Assembly (NCBI GenBank): GCA_004535785.1
Contig: SPIB01000001.1
Location: 1,011,637 to 1,075,636 of the forward strand
Source of the DNA: Gammaproteobacteria bacterium LSUCC0112
Lineage (GTDB): Bacteria; Pseudomonadota; Gammaproteobacteria; Pseudomonadales; Pseudohongiellaceae
Direction of reading: 5' to 3'
Length of the DNA: 64,000 nt
The notes under the pieces were generated by a model. The model was given only the letters and a program-made list of their open reading frames with translations, was not told the DNA's origin and searched no databases. Position 1 is the stretch's first letter. Each line of letters opens with the position of its first letter. Below, piece by piece: positions 26,706-36,407 of this stretch. Both the position numbers and the translations under genes were made by a program.

Positions 26706-29700
26706 TCAGCTTCCTTCCTGAATATTAAATCTGCGTGTTGCAGGCATTAAATGGGTAATACGTGTTTTCAATTGCTCGGTGATTACAATCATGGCTGGCA
26801 CCACCAGCAGCACCAGGAGCGTGCCAAAGGCCAATCCAAAACACAGCGTGACGGCTATGGGCACCATATAAATGGCAAGGCTGAAATTTTCAAACATCAA
26901 CGGCGACAGGCCGGCAATGGTTGTTAATGATGTCAACAACACGGCTCTGAATCTGGACAACGCCGCTGATCTGACCGCTGCAGACAGTGATAGTCCTGCT
27001 TCCTGCTCGCGCCGTAAAAAGCTGACCAACACAATTGAGTCATTAACGATGACTCCAGCCAGCGCAAAAAAGGCGAGCATGGACATTGCACCGATATCGA
27101 CGCCAATCACCCAATGCCCAACAATGGCGCCGGTCAGCGCCAATGGAATTGCCGACATCACGGCCAATGGCCAGAGATATGAACTGAATGACCATGCCAG
27201 AATCAGGTAAATAAAGATCAGCGTCAGCGAACCGCCAAGTTGCATGGTTTCCAGCAGTTGCTGATTCTGCAGACTGTTGCCACCCAGCTCAGAGCTCAGG
27301 CCATATCGCTGGTTGATGTCTGGCAGCACGTCCGCACGTACATTGGCAAGTACCCGCTCAGCATTATTAATCTGACTATCCACAGACGCGCTCACCATCA
27401 CAGACAGGAATCCGCCATTGTGATTGATGACGTCAATGCCACGCCGGGTTGACAGATCCGCAACCAATCCCAACGGCACGACCTCACCAGCCGGTGTGCG
27501 CACCGGAAATTGACGCAAGGAACTGATCTGGTCGCGCTCGTCATCCGGCAACGTCACCAACACTTCCAGCTCGGTATTATTCAGATTAAAAATCTGTACC
27601 CGGTTTCCGTAATAGGCACTGCGCAGCTGCTGACCCAGCGCTGTTGTTGTTAGTCCAAGCGCAGCTCCCTCAGCATTGAGCGAGAAGATCATCTGATCTT
27701 TGCCGTAAGGCAGATTGTCGAACACGTTGCTCACGCCTTCATAAGACAACAGTGCGGTCTGCAACTCCTCAGAAGCCTGTTTCAAACTGTTCAGATCTTC
27801 ACCGCGCAACACCAGTGACAAATCTGGACGACCTCCGTTAGCACCACCGCGCACTTCCAATACCAGTTGTTCAACAATTGGTGGCCTGGTCACCAATTGT
27901 TGCCATTGGCTGACAAAGCCCTGAGGATCGATCTGGTATTCATCTTCCCAGCTGTACTCCACACGCATCGACGCGTATTGCTGGCCGGACTTGCGCTCCT
28001 GATTCAACTGGGCCGTGTTATACCCAACATAGTAACCATTGATGTTGCTGTTACCGTTTGCATCGTTCACCTGCGTCAAGGTTTGCTCGAGCGTCTGCAT
28101 AAATGCCCGACGCTGTGCATCACTGGCATCCATGGTGAAACTCACGTTGGCTTCCAGCATCTGCAGGCTCATACCCGTGACAAAATTCAGTCCCACGCGA
28201 CCACTGATCACCAGACTCAGCGCCAGTACCACGCAGCCGGATACCGTCAGCAATGTGCTGTAGGGACGCGAGAGGGCATAGTCAAGCATGGGGGCGTAGA
28301 CACGATCACGGAACGAATAAAACGCCCGGTCAAAAGCTAAACGTGCAGATGGCTTGTGCTCACGTTTCATGCGGCTGAAACTGTGTTTCAGATGACCAGG
28401 CAAAACCAGAAAACATTCAATCAGCGAGGCGATAATGACGCAGAACAACACCATGGGCATGGTCTGTATGACGGCGCCCATTTCGCCTCCCGAGATCAGC
28501 AAAGGCACAAAGGCAGCCAGCGTGGTCAGCGATGAGGTTACCACGGGCATAAACATGCGCTTTGCTGCACCAGCGGCCGCATCTTCGGCCGAGTAACCTT
28601 GCTCAAACAACGCTACCGCATCTTCACCAACCACGATGGCATCATCCACAACAATACCCAGCGCCATGATAAAAGTGATTAGCGCCAGAATATTGATGCT
28701 GCCATCAAACCAGTAGTAATAGAGCAAGGTGGCAAACAGGAAACTGACCGGAATGCCCAGCATCACCCACCAGGCGGTGCGGGTATTCAGGAACACAAAC
28801 AGGGTCAATGCCACCAGCACCAGACCAGACCAGGCATTCGAAAAAATGACTGACAACTGCTCTTTCAACAGCTTCCATACCTCTTGGTAAACCTCGATGG
28901 TAATCCCTGCTGGTAATTCGGCGCGGGTTTTATCCAGCCACTGCTGCAGGGCTTGAGCGGAGGTCAGCGCGTCCGTGTCGCTCAAACGGTACAAGTTCAT
29001 TTCAATCGCGGGTTTGCCTTCTCTGGCAAGTTCGGCTTGGCCGGCACGAGGTCGCTTTTCAATAGCCGCAATATCACCCAGCCTGACCAGTTCATCCCCG
29101 GAGCCCAGCTGAAGTTGCAACTGCTCAAAACCCTGACTGTCACGGCGTTGTTCCATGGCACGCAATTGCATCTCACCCTGAGCACGCGCAACCACGCCCG
29201 CCGGCAGATCGGCACTACGCTGACGAATGGCAGAGGCAACATTGTCCAGTGTGGTGTTGAGCGCCATCAGATTGGCACTGGAGACCTGAATGGCCATCTC
29301 CTCTTCAGGCAGCCCAACAAACTCTATTCGCTCTACACCAATATCAAACAGTTCGCGCTCAAATTGACGCGCCATCGGCAGTAATTCCTGAATACTGCTG
29401 CCCCCCGTCAATAGCAGAGAGGCAATCTCTTCATAGCGCACACCGCGGCGGGCAGTAACTGGCTCCATATCTGCCGGCAGATTTCTGATCTGAGCAATAC
29501 GGTCGTTGACGTCTTCCAGCGCTTTACTCAAATCGGTATCAAAGGTGAATTCAAGGTCGATGCGTGATTGACCTTGGGTGGTGGTTGAATACACTTGCTG
29601 CAGATTGTTCAGCGTGTTCATCTGTTGCTCGATGGGCGAAACAATGAGCTTCTCGACATCCTCAGCAGAGGCCCCCGGCCAGCGCACAAACACCAGAATG

Positions 29701-29840
29701 ACGGGTGATTGCACGGAAGGATCCAGTTGCGTATTGATCCTGCTGCCCGCCCAGATACCGGACAGGATCATCATGATCATCACCAGATTGGCAGCCACTT
29801 TATGGCGGGTAAACAGATCTATCAGGCTTTGAGTTGTCAT
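26706..29840 (-). CDS. RND-family inner-membrane efflux transporter
   Basis: AcrB-type proton-driven pump, 1044 residues. It shows an N-terminal membrane helix, a large periplasmic loop, a bundle with 'GIVVDDAIVVGEDAVALFE' near residue 400 (the proton-relay Asp pair), a second loop and a second bundle ending near 1020. The full 12-helix repeat layout is present. Within the family it looks more like the divergent CzcA/MdtB-like environmental group than AcrB itself, so the substrate is open. The 158-base upstream region is AT-rich and is the likely promoter for pump, adaptor and maybe the SDR. Confidence 0.92.
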   Translation of the reverse strand: MTTQSLIDLFTRHKVAANLVMIMMILSGIWAGSRINTQLDPSVQSPVILVFVRWPGASAEDVEKLIVSPIEQQMNTLNNLQQVYSTTTQGQSRIDLEFTFDTDLSKALEDVNDRIAQIRNLPADMEPVTARRGVRYEEIASLLLTGGSSIQELLPMARQFERELFDIGVERIEFVGLPEEEMAIQVSSANLMALNTTLDNVASAIRQRSADLPAGVVARAQGEMQLRAMEQRRDSQGFEQLQLQLGSGDELVRLGDIAAIEKRPRAGQAELAREGKPAIEMNLYRLSDTDALTSAQALQQWLDKTRAELPAGITIEVYQEVWKLLKEQLSVIFSNAWSGLVLVALTLFVFLNTRTAWWVMLGIPVSFLFATLLYYYWFDGSINILALITFIMALGIVVDDAIVVGEDAVALFEQGYSAEDAAAGAAKRMFMPVVTSSLTTLAAFVPLLISGGEMGAVIQTMPMVLFCVIIASLIECFLVLPGHLKHSFSRMKREHKPSARLAFDRAFYSFRDRVYAPMLDYALSRPYSTLLTVSGCVVLALSLVISGRVGLNFVTGMSLQMLEANVSFTMDASDAQRRAFMQTLEQTLTQVNDANGNSNINGYYVGYNTAQLNQERKSGQQYASMRVEYSWEDEYQIDPQGFVSQWQQLVTRPPIVEQLVLEVRGGANGGRPDLSLVLRGEDLNSLKQASEELQTALLSYEGVSNVFDNLPYGKDQMIFSLNAEGAALGLTTTALGQQLRSAYYGNRVQIFNLNNTELEVLVTLPDDERDQISSLRQFPVRTPAGEVVPLGLVADLSTRRGIDVINHNGGFLSVMVSASVDSQINNAERVLANVRADVLPDINQRYGLSSELGGNSLQNQQLLETMQLGGSLTLIFIYLILAWSFSSYLWPLAVMSAIPLALTGAIVGHWVIGVDIGAMSMLAFFALAGVIVNDSIVLVSFLRREQEAGLSLSAAVRSAALSRFRAVLLTSLTTIAGLSPLMFENFSLAIYMVPIAVTLCFGLAFGTLLVLLVVPAMIVITEQLKTRITHLMPATRRFNIQEGS

Positions 29841-29998
29841 GTAATGGCACTACCGTGTGGCGTTGTTGTTTCAGAACAAAGAGTTGCTGACTAACCACAA
29901 TACACAAAGCGTGCCAGTTTTCTATTTCATTGTTATATATGGATATTTTCTATAAGCATTATCTGTCTTTAACAACTATTGGTGATATAAACCAACTA

Positions 29999-30991
29999 TT
30001 ATTTTTTCAGACCAGACTTGGATGAAACAGGTGTGTCTTCCAGCAGATTGTCTGCGGCTTGTTGTGCTGGATCCAGAAACGGTCGTAAAACCCGGTCAGC
30101 GCCCGCGCGTTCGAGCATGAGAGCATCAACAGCCGTCGATGCTGTAACAGCAGTTTTCCCTTGGTAGGAGGAATCATGCAGACTGACCAGGCGCGCACCA
30201 ATCACTTCGCGATAGGGCGTTGAAGCCAAAGACAGGCCCGCCAGAAATGCACCGACCTCTTTGCTGAAACCCAACAATTCACCCAGCGTAGCCAGTGAAA
30301 CCGCCCAGGTCACCGCAAATAAAATCAACAGTTCGGCAGACTGCGCCATGTGTCTGCTGACAATCGGCAAAACGAATCTCATCAACAACGCGATGCCAAC
30401 CAGCATTGCAAGCCCTTTTGCAAACACCCAAAGCATAATTGTAAGCAGTTGATCGGGTGCGGCATCAGTGCCTGCACCCATCGCGGTGAGTCCTATCATG
30501 ACGAGGACAACCACAATATCCTGCACAATCAGGAATCCGACAGCGATACGCCCATGCAGGGCATCAATTTCCTTTTTGTCGGACAACAGTTTGACAATGA
30601 TGATGGTGCTGGAAAATGTCAGTGCCACGCCTACATAAATGGCTGCCACCGGGCTTAGACCCAAAGCCAACGCAATCAGATAACCAAAAATTGAGGTAAA
30701 CAGCACCTGTCCGAACCCGGTCGCCAGGGCCACAGGCCCTATGGTGCGGATAATGTGCAGATCCAGCTTGAGACCCACCACAAACAGCAACAAGGCAATG
30801 CCCATCTGGGCAAGCAGTTCGATCTGTTCAGTGGATTCAACCAGTGACCACGCTGATGGGCCAACCAAAATACCTGCCGCAATAAAGGCAACGATGAGAG
30901 GTTGTTTCAGCATTCGGCCAATTGACGCGATGATTGTCACCACCGCGAGCAATACGGCGACTTCGACAAAACCATTTTCAAACGGCAGTAT
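29999..30991 (-). pseudogene. Internally deleted Kef-type (CPA2) antiporter remnant
   Basis: The N-terminal part is a normal Kef/CPA2 membrane domain: 'FENGFVEVAVLLAVV', 'GILVGPSAW' and 'GFSKEVGAFLAG', to about 'IGARLVSLHD'. The next residues, 'SSYQGKTAVTASTAVDALML' and 'AGADRVLRPF', are the end of a TrkA-N (RCK) domain. Everything expected between, namely the last membrane helices and most of the nucleotide-binding domain, is missing at about 30166-30180. No usual start codon occurs before FENGF: the in-frame codons from the stop at 31007 contain no ATG, GTG or TTG, and TTG 30952 would cut off conserved residues. I call it a pseudogene. It follows the ABC transporter gene. Confidence 0.75.
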
Positions 30992-31034
30992 CCGGCAGAC
31001 CTCTTGTCAGTGACAACAGGTCAACGGCTCTATT

Positions 31035-32876
31035 TTATTGGTAGCCTTTGGCCTGTAATTCAAACAACGTGGCGTACTGACCACCCAGCGCCAGTAGATT
31101 GGCATGATCGCCTTCTTCCATGATTTTGCCCTGATCCATCACAAGAATATGATCTGCAATACGCACGGTGGAGAATCTGTGCGAAATGATGATGGAGATG
31201 CGATTACTGGTCAATTCACGAAAGTGCGCAAATATCTCAGCTTCCGCTTTGGCATCAATGGCGGCGGTGGGCTCATCAAGAATCAGCACTTCCGCACGAC
31301 TGCGCATAAAAGCGCGCGACAAGGCAATCTTCTGCCATTGGCCACCGGACAACTCTTTGCCATCACGGAACCAAGTGCCAAGCTGGGTATCGTACTGCGC
31401 CGGCATCTGACGGATAAAATCTGCAGCCAGACCCTTTTCAGACGCATCCTGCACTAGCCCTTTCTGATCCATAAAGTCCTTGTCGCCCACACCAATGTTT
31501 TCGCCAACCTTAAGCTGATAGCGCGCAAAATCCTGAAAAATCACCCCGATCTTTTCGCGAAGTGCGTCAATGTTCCAGTCTTGCAGATCCACGCCCTGAA
31601 ACAAAATGCGTCCATGTGTGGGGGTATAGAGCCGCGTCAGCAATTTGATCAAGGTTGTTTTGCCGGAACCGTTTTCGCCGACAATCGCCAAGCTTTCGCC
31701 AGCCCGGATATGTAAACTGATGTTATCCAGCGCCGGCGTTGTGCTGCCCGGGTAGTAAAAGCTTACATGCTCAAAGCGAATGCCATCCTGCGGATCCAAT
31801 CCCTCGATTACATGTCCGGTTGGCTCCGGTACGTTGTGCCCGAGATATTCAGTCAGATTGGATAAATACAGATTGTCTTCGTACATTTTGTTAATGGATG
31901 CCAGACAACTGGTCACCGCCCCTTGCCCTTGCCGGAACACCGCGATGTACATGGTCATCTGCCCCAGCGTGATAGCACCGGCAACCGCGGCAAACGCGAC
32001 CCAGCCATACGAAAAATAAAACGCTGCACTGGCAATCAGACCTAGCACATAACCCCAGAATCCGCGGCGTAAAACCAGGCTGCGGTCTTCCTTATAGATG
32101 TTGTGAAAGATATCAACGTAGCGCTGCAGAAACAGACGTCCCAGTTGCATCAGTTTTACTTCTTTAACGCCGTCTTCCCGCGTCAGTACCATTTCCAGAT
32201 AGACTTGCATACGACGCTCGGCGGAGCGGCTGCGCTGATTACGGAACGCCTCACCGGAAAAGCGTGCTTCGGCGACAAATGCCGGTACACCGGCAAAACC
32301 CAAGAGCAAAACCGCCCAGACTGAAAACTGCCAAAGCAGGAAACCGTAACTGATCAACGAGATCCCATCACGAATCAGGTCAAAGGTGGCAATGACCAGA
32401 CTGAGCGGACGACTTGATGCTTCGCGGCGCGCGCGCACCAGCTTGTCGTAATATTCGGAGTCTTCAAAATTGGCCAGTTCCAGCGTCAACGCCTTTTCCA
32501 GAATCATGACGTTGACTTCGTTGCCAAGCAACGCACGTAAAATGGACTGGCATACACTGTTGATCTTGAGGGCGCCGGTCATCAACACCACAAGTCCGGC
32601 CTCCATCAATACATAACGCAGCAGATCGGATTTGGCCTGCTCACGCAATTCGCCCTCAGACTGAATCGCCGCGACGACCGCATCCACAATCAGTTGCCCG
32701 ACCCAAGCGATCGCGGCGGGCAATAACCCGGCAAACAAGGTCGCCATAGCCATGACAATGGTTAAAAAAGGACTTGCACGCCAGACAATTTCTATCGCAA
32801 TACGGCTGTATTTAAACACAGACGCAAAGCGCGTGAGCCAAGCGAGAGGTGAGAATGCGGGCAGGGTTTGTTTCAA
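31035..32876 (-). CDS. ABC transporter, fused permease and ATPase
   Basis: A 613-residue exporter-type half-transporter. The membrane domain has about six helices (residues 30-320). The ATPase has Walker A GENGSGKTT near 398, signature LSGGQ near 507, Walker B 'EVLILDEPTAAID' near 530 and the switch His in 'IIISHRFSTV'. The pattern 'LSGGQWQKIALSRAF' and the wide-spaced permease recall peptide or lantibiotic-type exporters, but no peptidase domain or peptide gene is nearby. Substrate unknown. The start is TTG 32876; no ATG lies upstream of the first helix. Confidence 0.87.
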   Translation of the reverse strand: MKQTLPAFSPLAWLTRFASVFKYSRIAIEIVWRASPFLTIVMAMATLFAGLLPAAIAWVGQLIVDAVVAAIQSEGELREQAKSDLLRYVLMEAGLVVLMTGALKINSVCQSILRALLGNEVNVMILEKALTLELANFEDSEYYDKLVRARREASSRPLSLVIATFDLIRDGISLISYGFLLWQFSVWAVLLLGFAGVPAFVAEARFSGEAFRNQRSRSAERRMQVYLEMVLTREDGVKEVKLMQLGRLFLQRYVDIFHNIYKEDRSLVLRRGFWGYVLGLIASAAFYFSYGWVAFAAVAGAITLGQMTMYIAVFRQGQGAVTSCLASINKMYEDNLYLSNLTEYLGHNVPEPTGHVIEGLDPQDGIRFEHVSFYYPGSTTPALDNISLHIRAGESLAIVGENGSGKTTLIKLLTRLYTPTHGRILFQGVDLQDWNIDALREKIGVIFQDFARYQLKVGENIGVGDKDFMDQKGLVQDASEKGLAADFIRQMPAQYDTQLGTWFRDGKELSGGQWQKIALSRAFMRSRAEVLILDEPTAAIDAKAEAEIFAHFRELTSNRISIIISHRFSTVRIADHILVMDQGKIMEEGDHANLLALGGQYATLFELQAKGYQ

Positions 32877-32946
32877 GATTGACTTCTTTTCACAGGAGTA
32901 GTGTCCGCGGCGATGTCGACAGTGCCGCGGACATCATGCACATCGG

Positions 32947-33675
32947 TCAGGGTTTCATCAGTTTCAACAGTATACGATCGGTATTGCGCCCCAGACTTTC
33001 ATCAAACGGGCCCGCCGTGCGCGGATCGCTGTCCACATACAGCGCATCACTGACACCTACAATGTGGAACCCTGCTTCGGTCGCAGCCTGCGCAACGGTA
33101 TCCAGCGGAATGCGGTGCAGCGCAGCATTGTCAGCGCCCAGATTGCCACGGTGATCCGCGATACCGAGGATGCCGCCAGACTTCAAAACATTTTTGATCG
33201 CGGCCAGCATCGCCATGGCGTTGGCAGGATTCGCGTTATAAACGTCATGGAAGTTCAGGTGGGTAATCGCCAGGTCCACGCTGCCGGGGGCAACACCAAG
33301 CTGGTCAAAGGTATTTTCAACACGCTCAACATTGTTGAGACGTCCATTAACACGGTTGTTAACAGTCTCTGCTGTGGTGCCACGTGCCAGCGATGCCGGA
33401 TTGTTGTGCATCAGTACTTTGCCTTGCGGGCCAACGGCAAGTGACAGCACTTCGGTGTACCAGCCACCGGACGCCATCACGTCCATCACGGTCATGCCTT
33501 CTTCCAGCCCCAGAAAACTCAATACCGCAATCGGTTGCCGTGCAGCGTCCAACGCTTTGTCGGCATCACTGCGATCAGGGCCATTCAATGCGGCGGTCAG
33601 GCGAGCTTCATCAATGGCAAATGCCTGCCCGCACATCAGTGCCGCTGCAGCGAATATGCTTAAAAATTTCTTCAT
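32947..33675 (-). CDS. Secreted methyltransferase-fold protein (COG4798-like)
   Basis: A 242-residue precursor with a clear signal peptide (MKKFLSIFAAAALMCGQAFA). The mature part has a class I SAM-methyltransferase fold: 'GLEEGMTVMDVMASGGWYTE' near residues 56-75 is motif I, 'VDLAITHLNFHDVY' is motif IV and 'GGILGIADHRG' motif V. A SAM-dependent enzyme outside the cytoplasm is unexpected because SAM is not known there. The COG4798 family shares this export signal, so it may bind something else. Function unknown. Confidence 0.82.
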   Translation of the reverse strand: MKKFLSIFAAAALMCGQAFAIDEARLTAALNGPDRSDADKALDAARQPIAVLSFLGLEEGMTVMDVMASGGWYTEVLSLAVGPQGKVLMHNNPASLARGTTAETVNNRVNGRLNNVERVENTFDQLGVAPGSVDLAITHLNFHDVYNANPANAMAMLAAIKNVLKSGGILGIADHRGNLGADNAALHRIPLDTVAQAATEAGFHIVGVSDALYVDSDPRTAGPFDESLGRNTDRILLKLMKP

Positions 33676-33772
33676 TTCATCACCTCGTTTGCTGTTGTTT
33701 TTGATCTTTTGATTGCAACACCGGCCACATAGTTAACCGGTTTGACACAGGGCAACAGCATAGGGGAAAAGA

Positions 33773-33801
33773 CACCATGAATACAGAGTTGATTCATGGT
33801 G
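33773..33801 (-). terminator. Hairpin with a T-rich tail on the minus strand
   Basis: A perfect 10-bp stem (CACCATGAAT / ATTCATGGTG) with a 9-base loop lies between the small gene at 33849 and the secreted methyltransferase-fold gene. On the minus strand the bases after it read TCTTTTCCCC. It probably ends the transcript of the small gene and its upstream neighbour. Confidence 0.6.
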
Positions 33802-33848
33802 GAAAGGCGATGATGTCGGGAAAAGCTTGAATATTCGGGAGACAACAA

Positions 33849-34037
33849 TTAATGCAGCCGACGGGTTTCCATCAACTCTTCTTCAAACAGACGTTTAACA
33901 CGCAGCAACTCCTGCATATCACCTTCGGAGGTGAGCAGGGGAAGGTGGTTTTCGATATCCAATATCAGGTTAGTAATGCTGCCTGTGTCCAATGCACTTA
34001 AATCGACATCAAACGGCCAGGTTGAATTTTGTCTCAT
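33849..34037 (-). CDS. Small acidic hypothetical protein
   Basis: A 62-residue protein, MRQNSTWPFDVDLSALD at the start and RRLH at the end, predicted to be mostly helical and acidic. AGGAG lies 7 bases before the ATG, and a hairpin follows the stop. I do not recognise a family. It is 82 bases downstream of the UbiI-like monooxygenase gene on the same strand and could be co-transcribed. Confidence 0.65.
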   Translation of the reverse strand: MRQNSTWPFDVDLSALDTGSITNLILDIENHLPLLTSEGDMQELLRVKRLFEEELMETRRLH

Positions 34038-34119
34038 GACTTTCTCCTACGGACAATCCGGGCATAAACCTGTTTTCGTCCATTCAGGAGAAAGCTTTAG
34101 TGTTTTTTGCGTTTATGAC

Positions 34120-35346
34120 TTAAACGTGCGTGCCCATCGCAGCCCTTATCAGCTGATTTTTTATCAAAGGGGAGTGTTCGACCGCACGCATACCGGTATT
34201 GCGGAACCATCTTATCGGCAAAGGCTGCCCGGCATAAAGGCGTTTGAATCCTTCCATCAACAACATCATCGACATGTTATGAGGTTTGCGGCGGCGCTGA
34301 TAGCGGGCAAGCAGAATCGGATCAGCCGGATCACGTCCTGTCGATCCAATTAATGCCAACTCCCCGGACAGCGCCTGAACATCCGCCAAACCAAGATTGG
34401 CGCCTTGTCCCGCCAGCGGATGGATACTGTGCGCTGCATCACCTATCAACACGACTCTGTTGTTGACGTACTCCAGCGCGTGTCGCTGGCGCAAAGAGAA
34501 ACTAAAGCGTTTACTGGACTGTGTCACCTCGCCCAGCCAGTGCTCACTGGCCAATGACAACGCTTTACAAAAATCCTTGTCATCCATCGTCATCAACGGC
34601 TGCGCAGTCGTTGGCATGACTGACCAGACAATAGAGCACCAGTGTCCGGCCTCGTCGCCTTGTGCAGCCAGGGGCAAAAATGCCAGCACCCCCTGATCCA
34701 TAAAAATCTGACGCGCGCACTGTTGATGGTGTTTTTCGGTGCGCACGGAACACACAATTGCTTCGTGCTCATAATCCCATTCGCGGGTATTAAACCCCGC
34801 CAGATGCCTGACTGGGGATTGAGCACCATCTGCGGCTATCACCAATCGGGCTGAGAGTTGACGCCCGCTTTGCAGCGTCAACACGGCGGCATCCGGGCTA
34901 TTGTCTAGCGCCACAACGCTGGCCGGCATCAGGCAATCCAGCCGCGGTTGCTGGCGCAGCTGCTCATGCATGGCGGCAACAATCACCCGGTTTTCGACAA
35001 TATGTCCAAGCGCCGTCGCATGAATATCAGCTGCACAAAAATTGATATTGGCTGTGCCATCCGCCTCGCGCACATGCATGTGGGTGTAGGGGCTGACACG
35101 ACTTTGTTGCATGGCCGACCACACGCCCAATGCCTCAAATAGCGCCTGAGAGCCTGGCGTGATGGCACTGACCCGGGGATCGAAATCCGCGCCGGCGAGC
35201 GGCTGTGGGTTTTCGAGTAACGGCTGACTGTCCAGCAGCGCAATTCGCAGACCGGTGTCTCGCAAGGCCAATGCCATTGCCGCGCCGATTGGCCCAGCGC
35301 CTACAATGACGACGTCGTGATCAGTTTTTGTAGCAGGTGCGCTCAT
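34120..35346 (-). CDS. UbiH/UbiF/UbiI-family FAD monooxygenase (second copy)
   Basis: A 408-residue flavin hydroxylase of ubiquinone synthesis. The FAD-binding GxGxxG is 'VVIVGAGPIGAAMALAL' near residues 12-28, the DG motif is 'VIAADGAQSPVRHL' near 168-181, and the GD motif is 'VVLIGDAAHSIHPLAGQGAN' near 302-321. By position it corresponds to VisC/UbiI, which hydroxylates C5 of the ring, while the gene next to pepP is UbiH. The exact ring position should not be assigned from sequence alone. GGAGG lies 6 bases before the ATG. Unlike in E. coli, two opposite-strand genes separate it from ubiH. Confidence 0.87.
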   Translation of the reverse strand: MSAPATKTDHDVVIVGAGPIGAAMALALRDTGLRIALLDSQPLLENPQPLAGADFDPRVSAITPGSQALFEALGVWSAMQQSRVSPYTHMHVREADGTANINFCAADIHATALGHIVENRVIVAAMHEQLRQQPRLDCLMPASVVALDNSPDAAVLTLQSGRQLSARLVIAADGAQSPVRHLAGFNTREWDYEHEAIVCSVRTEKHHQQCARQIFMDQGVLAFLPLAAQGDEAGHWCSIVWSVMPTTAQPLMTMDDKDFCKALSLASEHWLGEVTQSSKRFSFSLRQRHALEYVNNRVVLIGDAAHSIHPLAGQGANLGLADVQALSGELALIGSTGRDPADPILLARYQRRRKPHNMSMMLLMEGFKRLYAGQPLPIRWFRNTGMRAVEHSPLIKNQLIRAAMGTHV

Positions 35347-35448
35347 GCATCCTCCAGTCCGCGGTTGCTGCCATTCATATTCTGATCAATACTGACAGCG
35401 CTCGACACAGACTTTACCATTAAACCGCATTAGAACAGGAGTTCTTCC

Positions 35449-35925
35449 ATGGCTGAACATGTTAGCCCCGATGCCGCACGCGCACTGATCGGTACCGAAA
35501 CCGGTATCAGTGAATGGCACACTATCACGCAAAAGCAAGTGGATCAGTTTGCCGAGACGACCGGTGACTTTCAGTTCATCCATCTGGACGCTGAACGTGC
35601 AAAAAAAGAAACACCGTTCGGGGGTACCATCGCTCATGGTTATCTGACACTGTCACTGCTCAGCATGCTGGGCGCAGAGGCTGGCAGTGTGCGTCTTGAA
35701 AATACACGCATCACCATTAACTATGGTCTGGATAAAGTCAGATTTCTGAATCCGGTGCGGGTTGGCGCGCGTATCAGAGCCAGATTTGTGCTGCTCAGTA
35801 TCGAGGAAAAAAATCCCGGGCAGTATTTGCTGAAAAATCAGGCGACGGTAGAAATAGAAGGGCAGGAGAAGCCGGCAATGATTGCCGAATCACTCAGTCT
35901 GGCTATCACCACACCGGCCGCTTGA
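35449..35925 (+). CDS. MaoC-like (R)-specific enoyl-CoA hydratase
   Basis: A 158-residue hot-dog-fold hydratase. The hydratase-2 motif is visible: 'TGDFQFIHLDAERAKKETPFGGTIAHGYLTLSLL' spans residues about 42-75, with the catalytic Asp and His in the DFQFIH part. It probably hydrates short-chain trans-2-enoyl-CoA, feeding lipid breakdown or polyhydroxyalkanoate supply. AACAGGAG lies 7 bases before the start. Divergent from the UbiI-like gene and followed at once by a DUF1499 gene. Confidence 0.87.
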   Translation: MAEHVSPDAARALIGTETGISEWHTITQKQVDQFAETTGDFQFIHLDAERAKKETPFGGTIAHGYLTLSLLSMLGAEAGSVRLENTRITINYGLDKVRFLNPVRVGARIRARFVLLSIEEKNPGQYLLKNQATVEIEGQEKPAMIAESLSLAITTPAA

Positions 35926-35975
35926 ATCAGAATATCATCCACGCTCAGGTCGCAAGACTCAAGGAATTGCTGCAA

Positions 35976-36407
35976 ATGAACAGTCATATGTTGTTAACAA
36001 GAGGGTTTGCTATTGTGGGGTTTCTGACATTGATTGGCTGCGCGGGGGACCGACCGGCAACACTGGGCGTGCAAAACAATGTGTTGGCAGGATGTCCGGA
36101 GTCACCCAATTGTGTGTGCAGTTTTGAAACCCGCGACAGCCACAGTATTGCACCTTTGCAGGGCAGTCTTGCAGATGTGCGTGCCGCTTTATCACAAATG
36201 CCACGCACACAAATTATCGGTGAAGAGGGTGACTATCTGTATGCTGAGTTCACCAGTCGCCTGATGGGTTATGTGGATGATGTTGAGTTTCTGGCGGTGC
36301 CCGCAGAAAACATTGTGCACGTCCGCTCCGCATCACGCCTGGGTTATAGCGATATGGGTGTCAATCGCGAACGCGTTGAGATGATCCGTTCACTGATGAC
36401 GCCTTGA
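35976..36407 (+). CDS. DUF1499 family lipoprotein
   Basis: A 143-residue precursor. The start shows a hydrophobic stretch and lipobox 'LTLIGC' (Cys near residue 23), so it is a lipoprotein processed through Lgt. The DUF1499 body has 'CPESPNCVCSFETRDSHSIAPL' and 'DYLYAEFTSRLMGYVDDVEFL', with the conserved 'V-RSASR-GYSD-GVNR-R' pattern at the end. Function unknown. ATG 35976 has AAGGA 12 bases upstream; a TTG at 35922 overlapping the MaoC stop is less likely. The 3' end overlaps ubiH by 18 bases. Confidence 0.82.
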   Translation: MNSHMLLTRGFAIVGFLTLIGCAGDRPATLGVQNNVLAGCPESPNCVCSFETRDSHSIAPLQGSLADVRAALSQMPRTQIIGEEGDYLYAEFTSRLMGYVDDVEFLAVPAENIVHVRSASRLGYSDMGVNRERVEMIRSLMTP

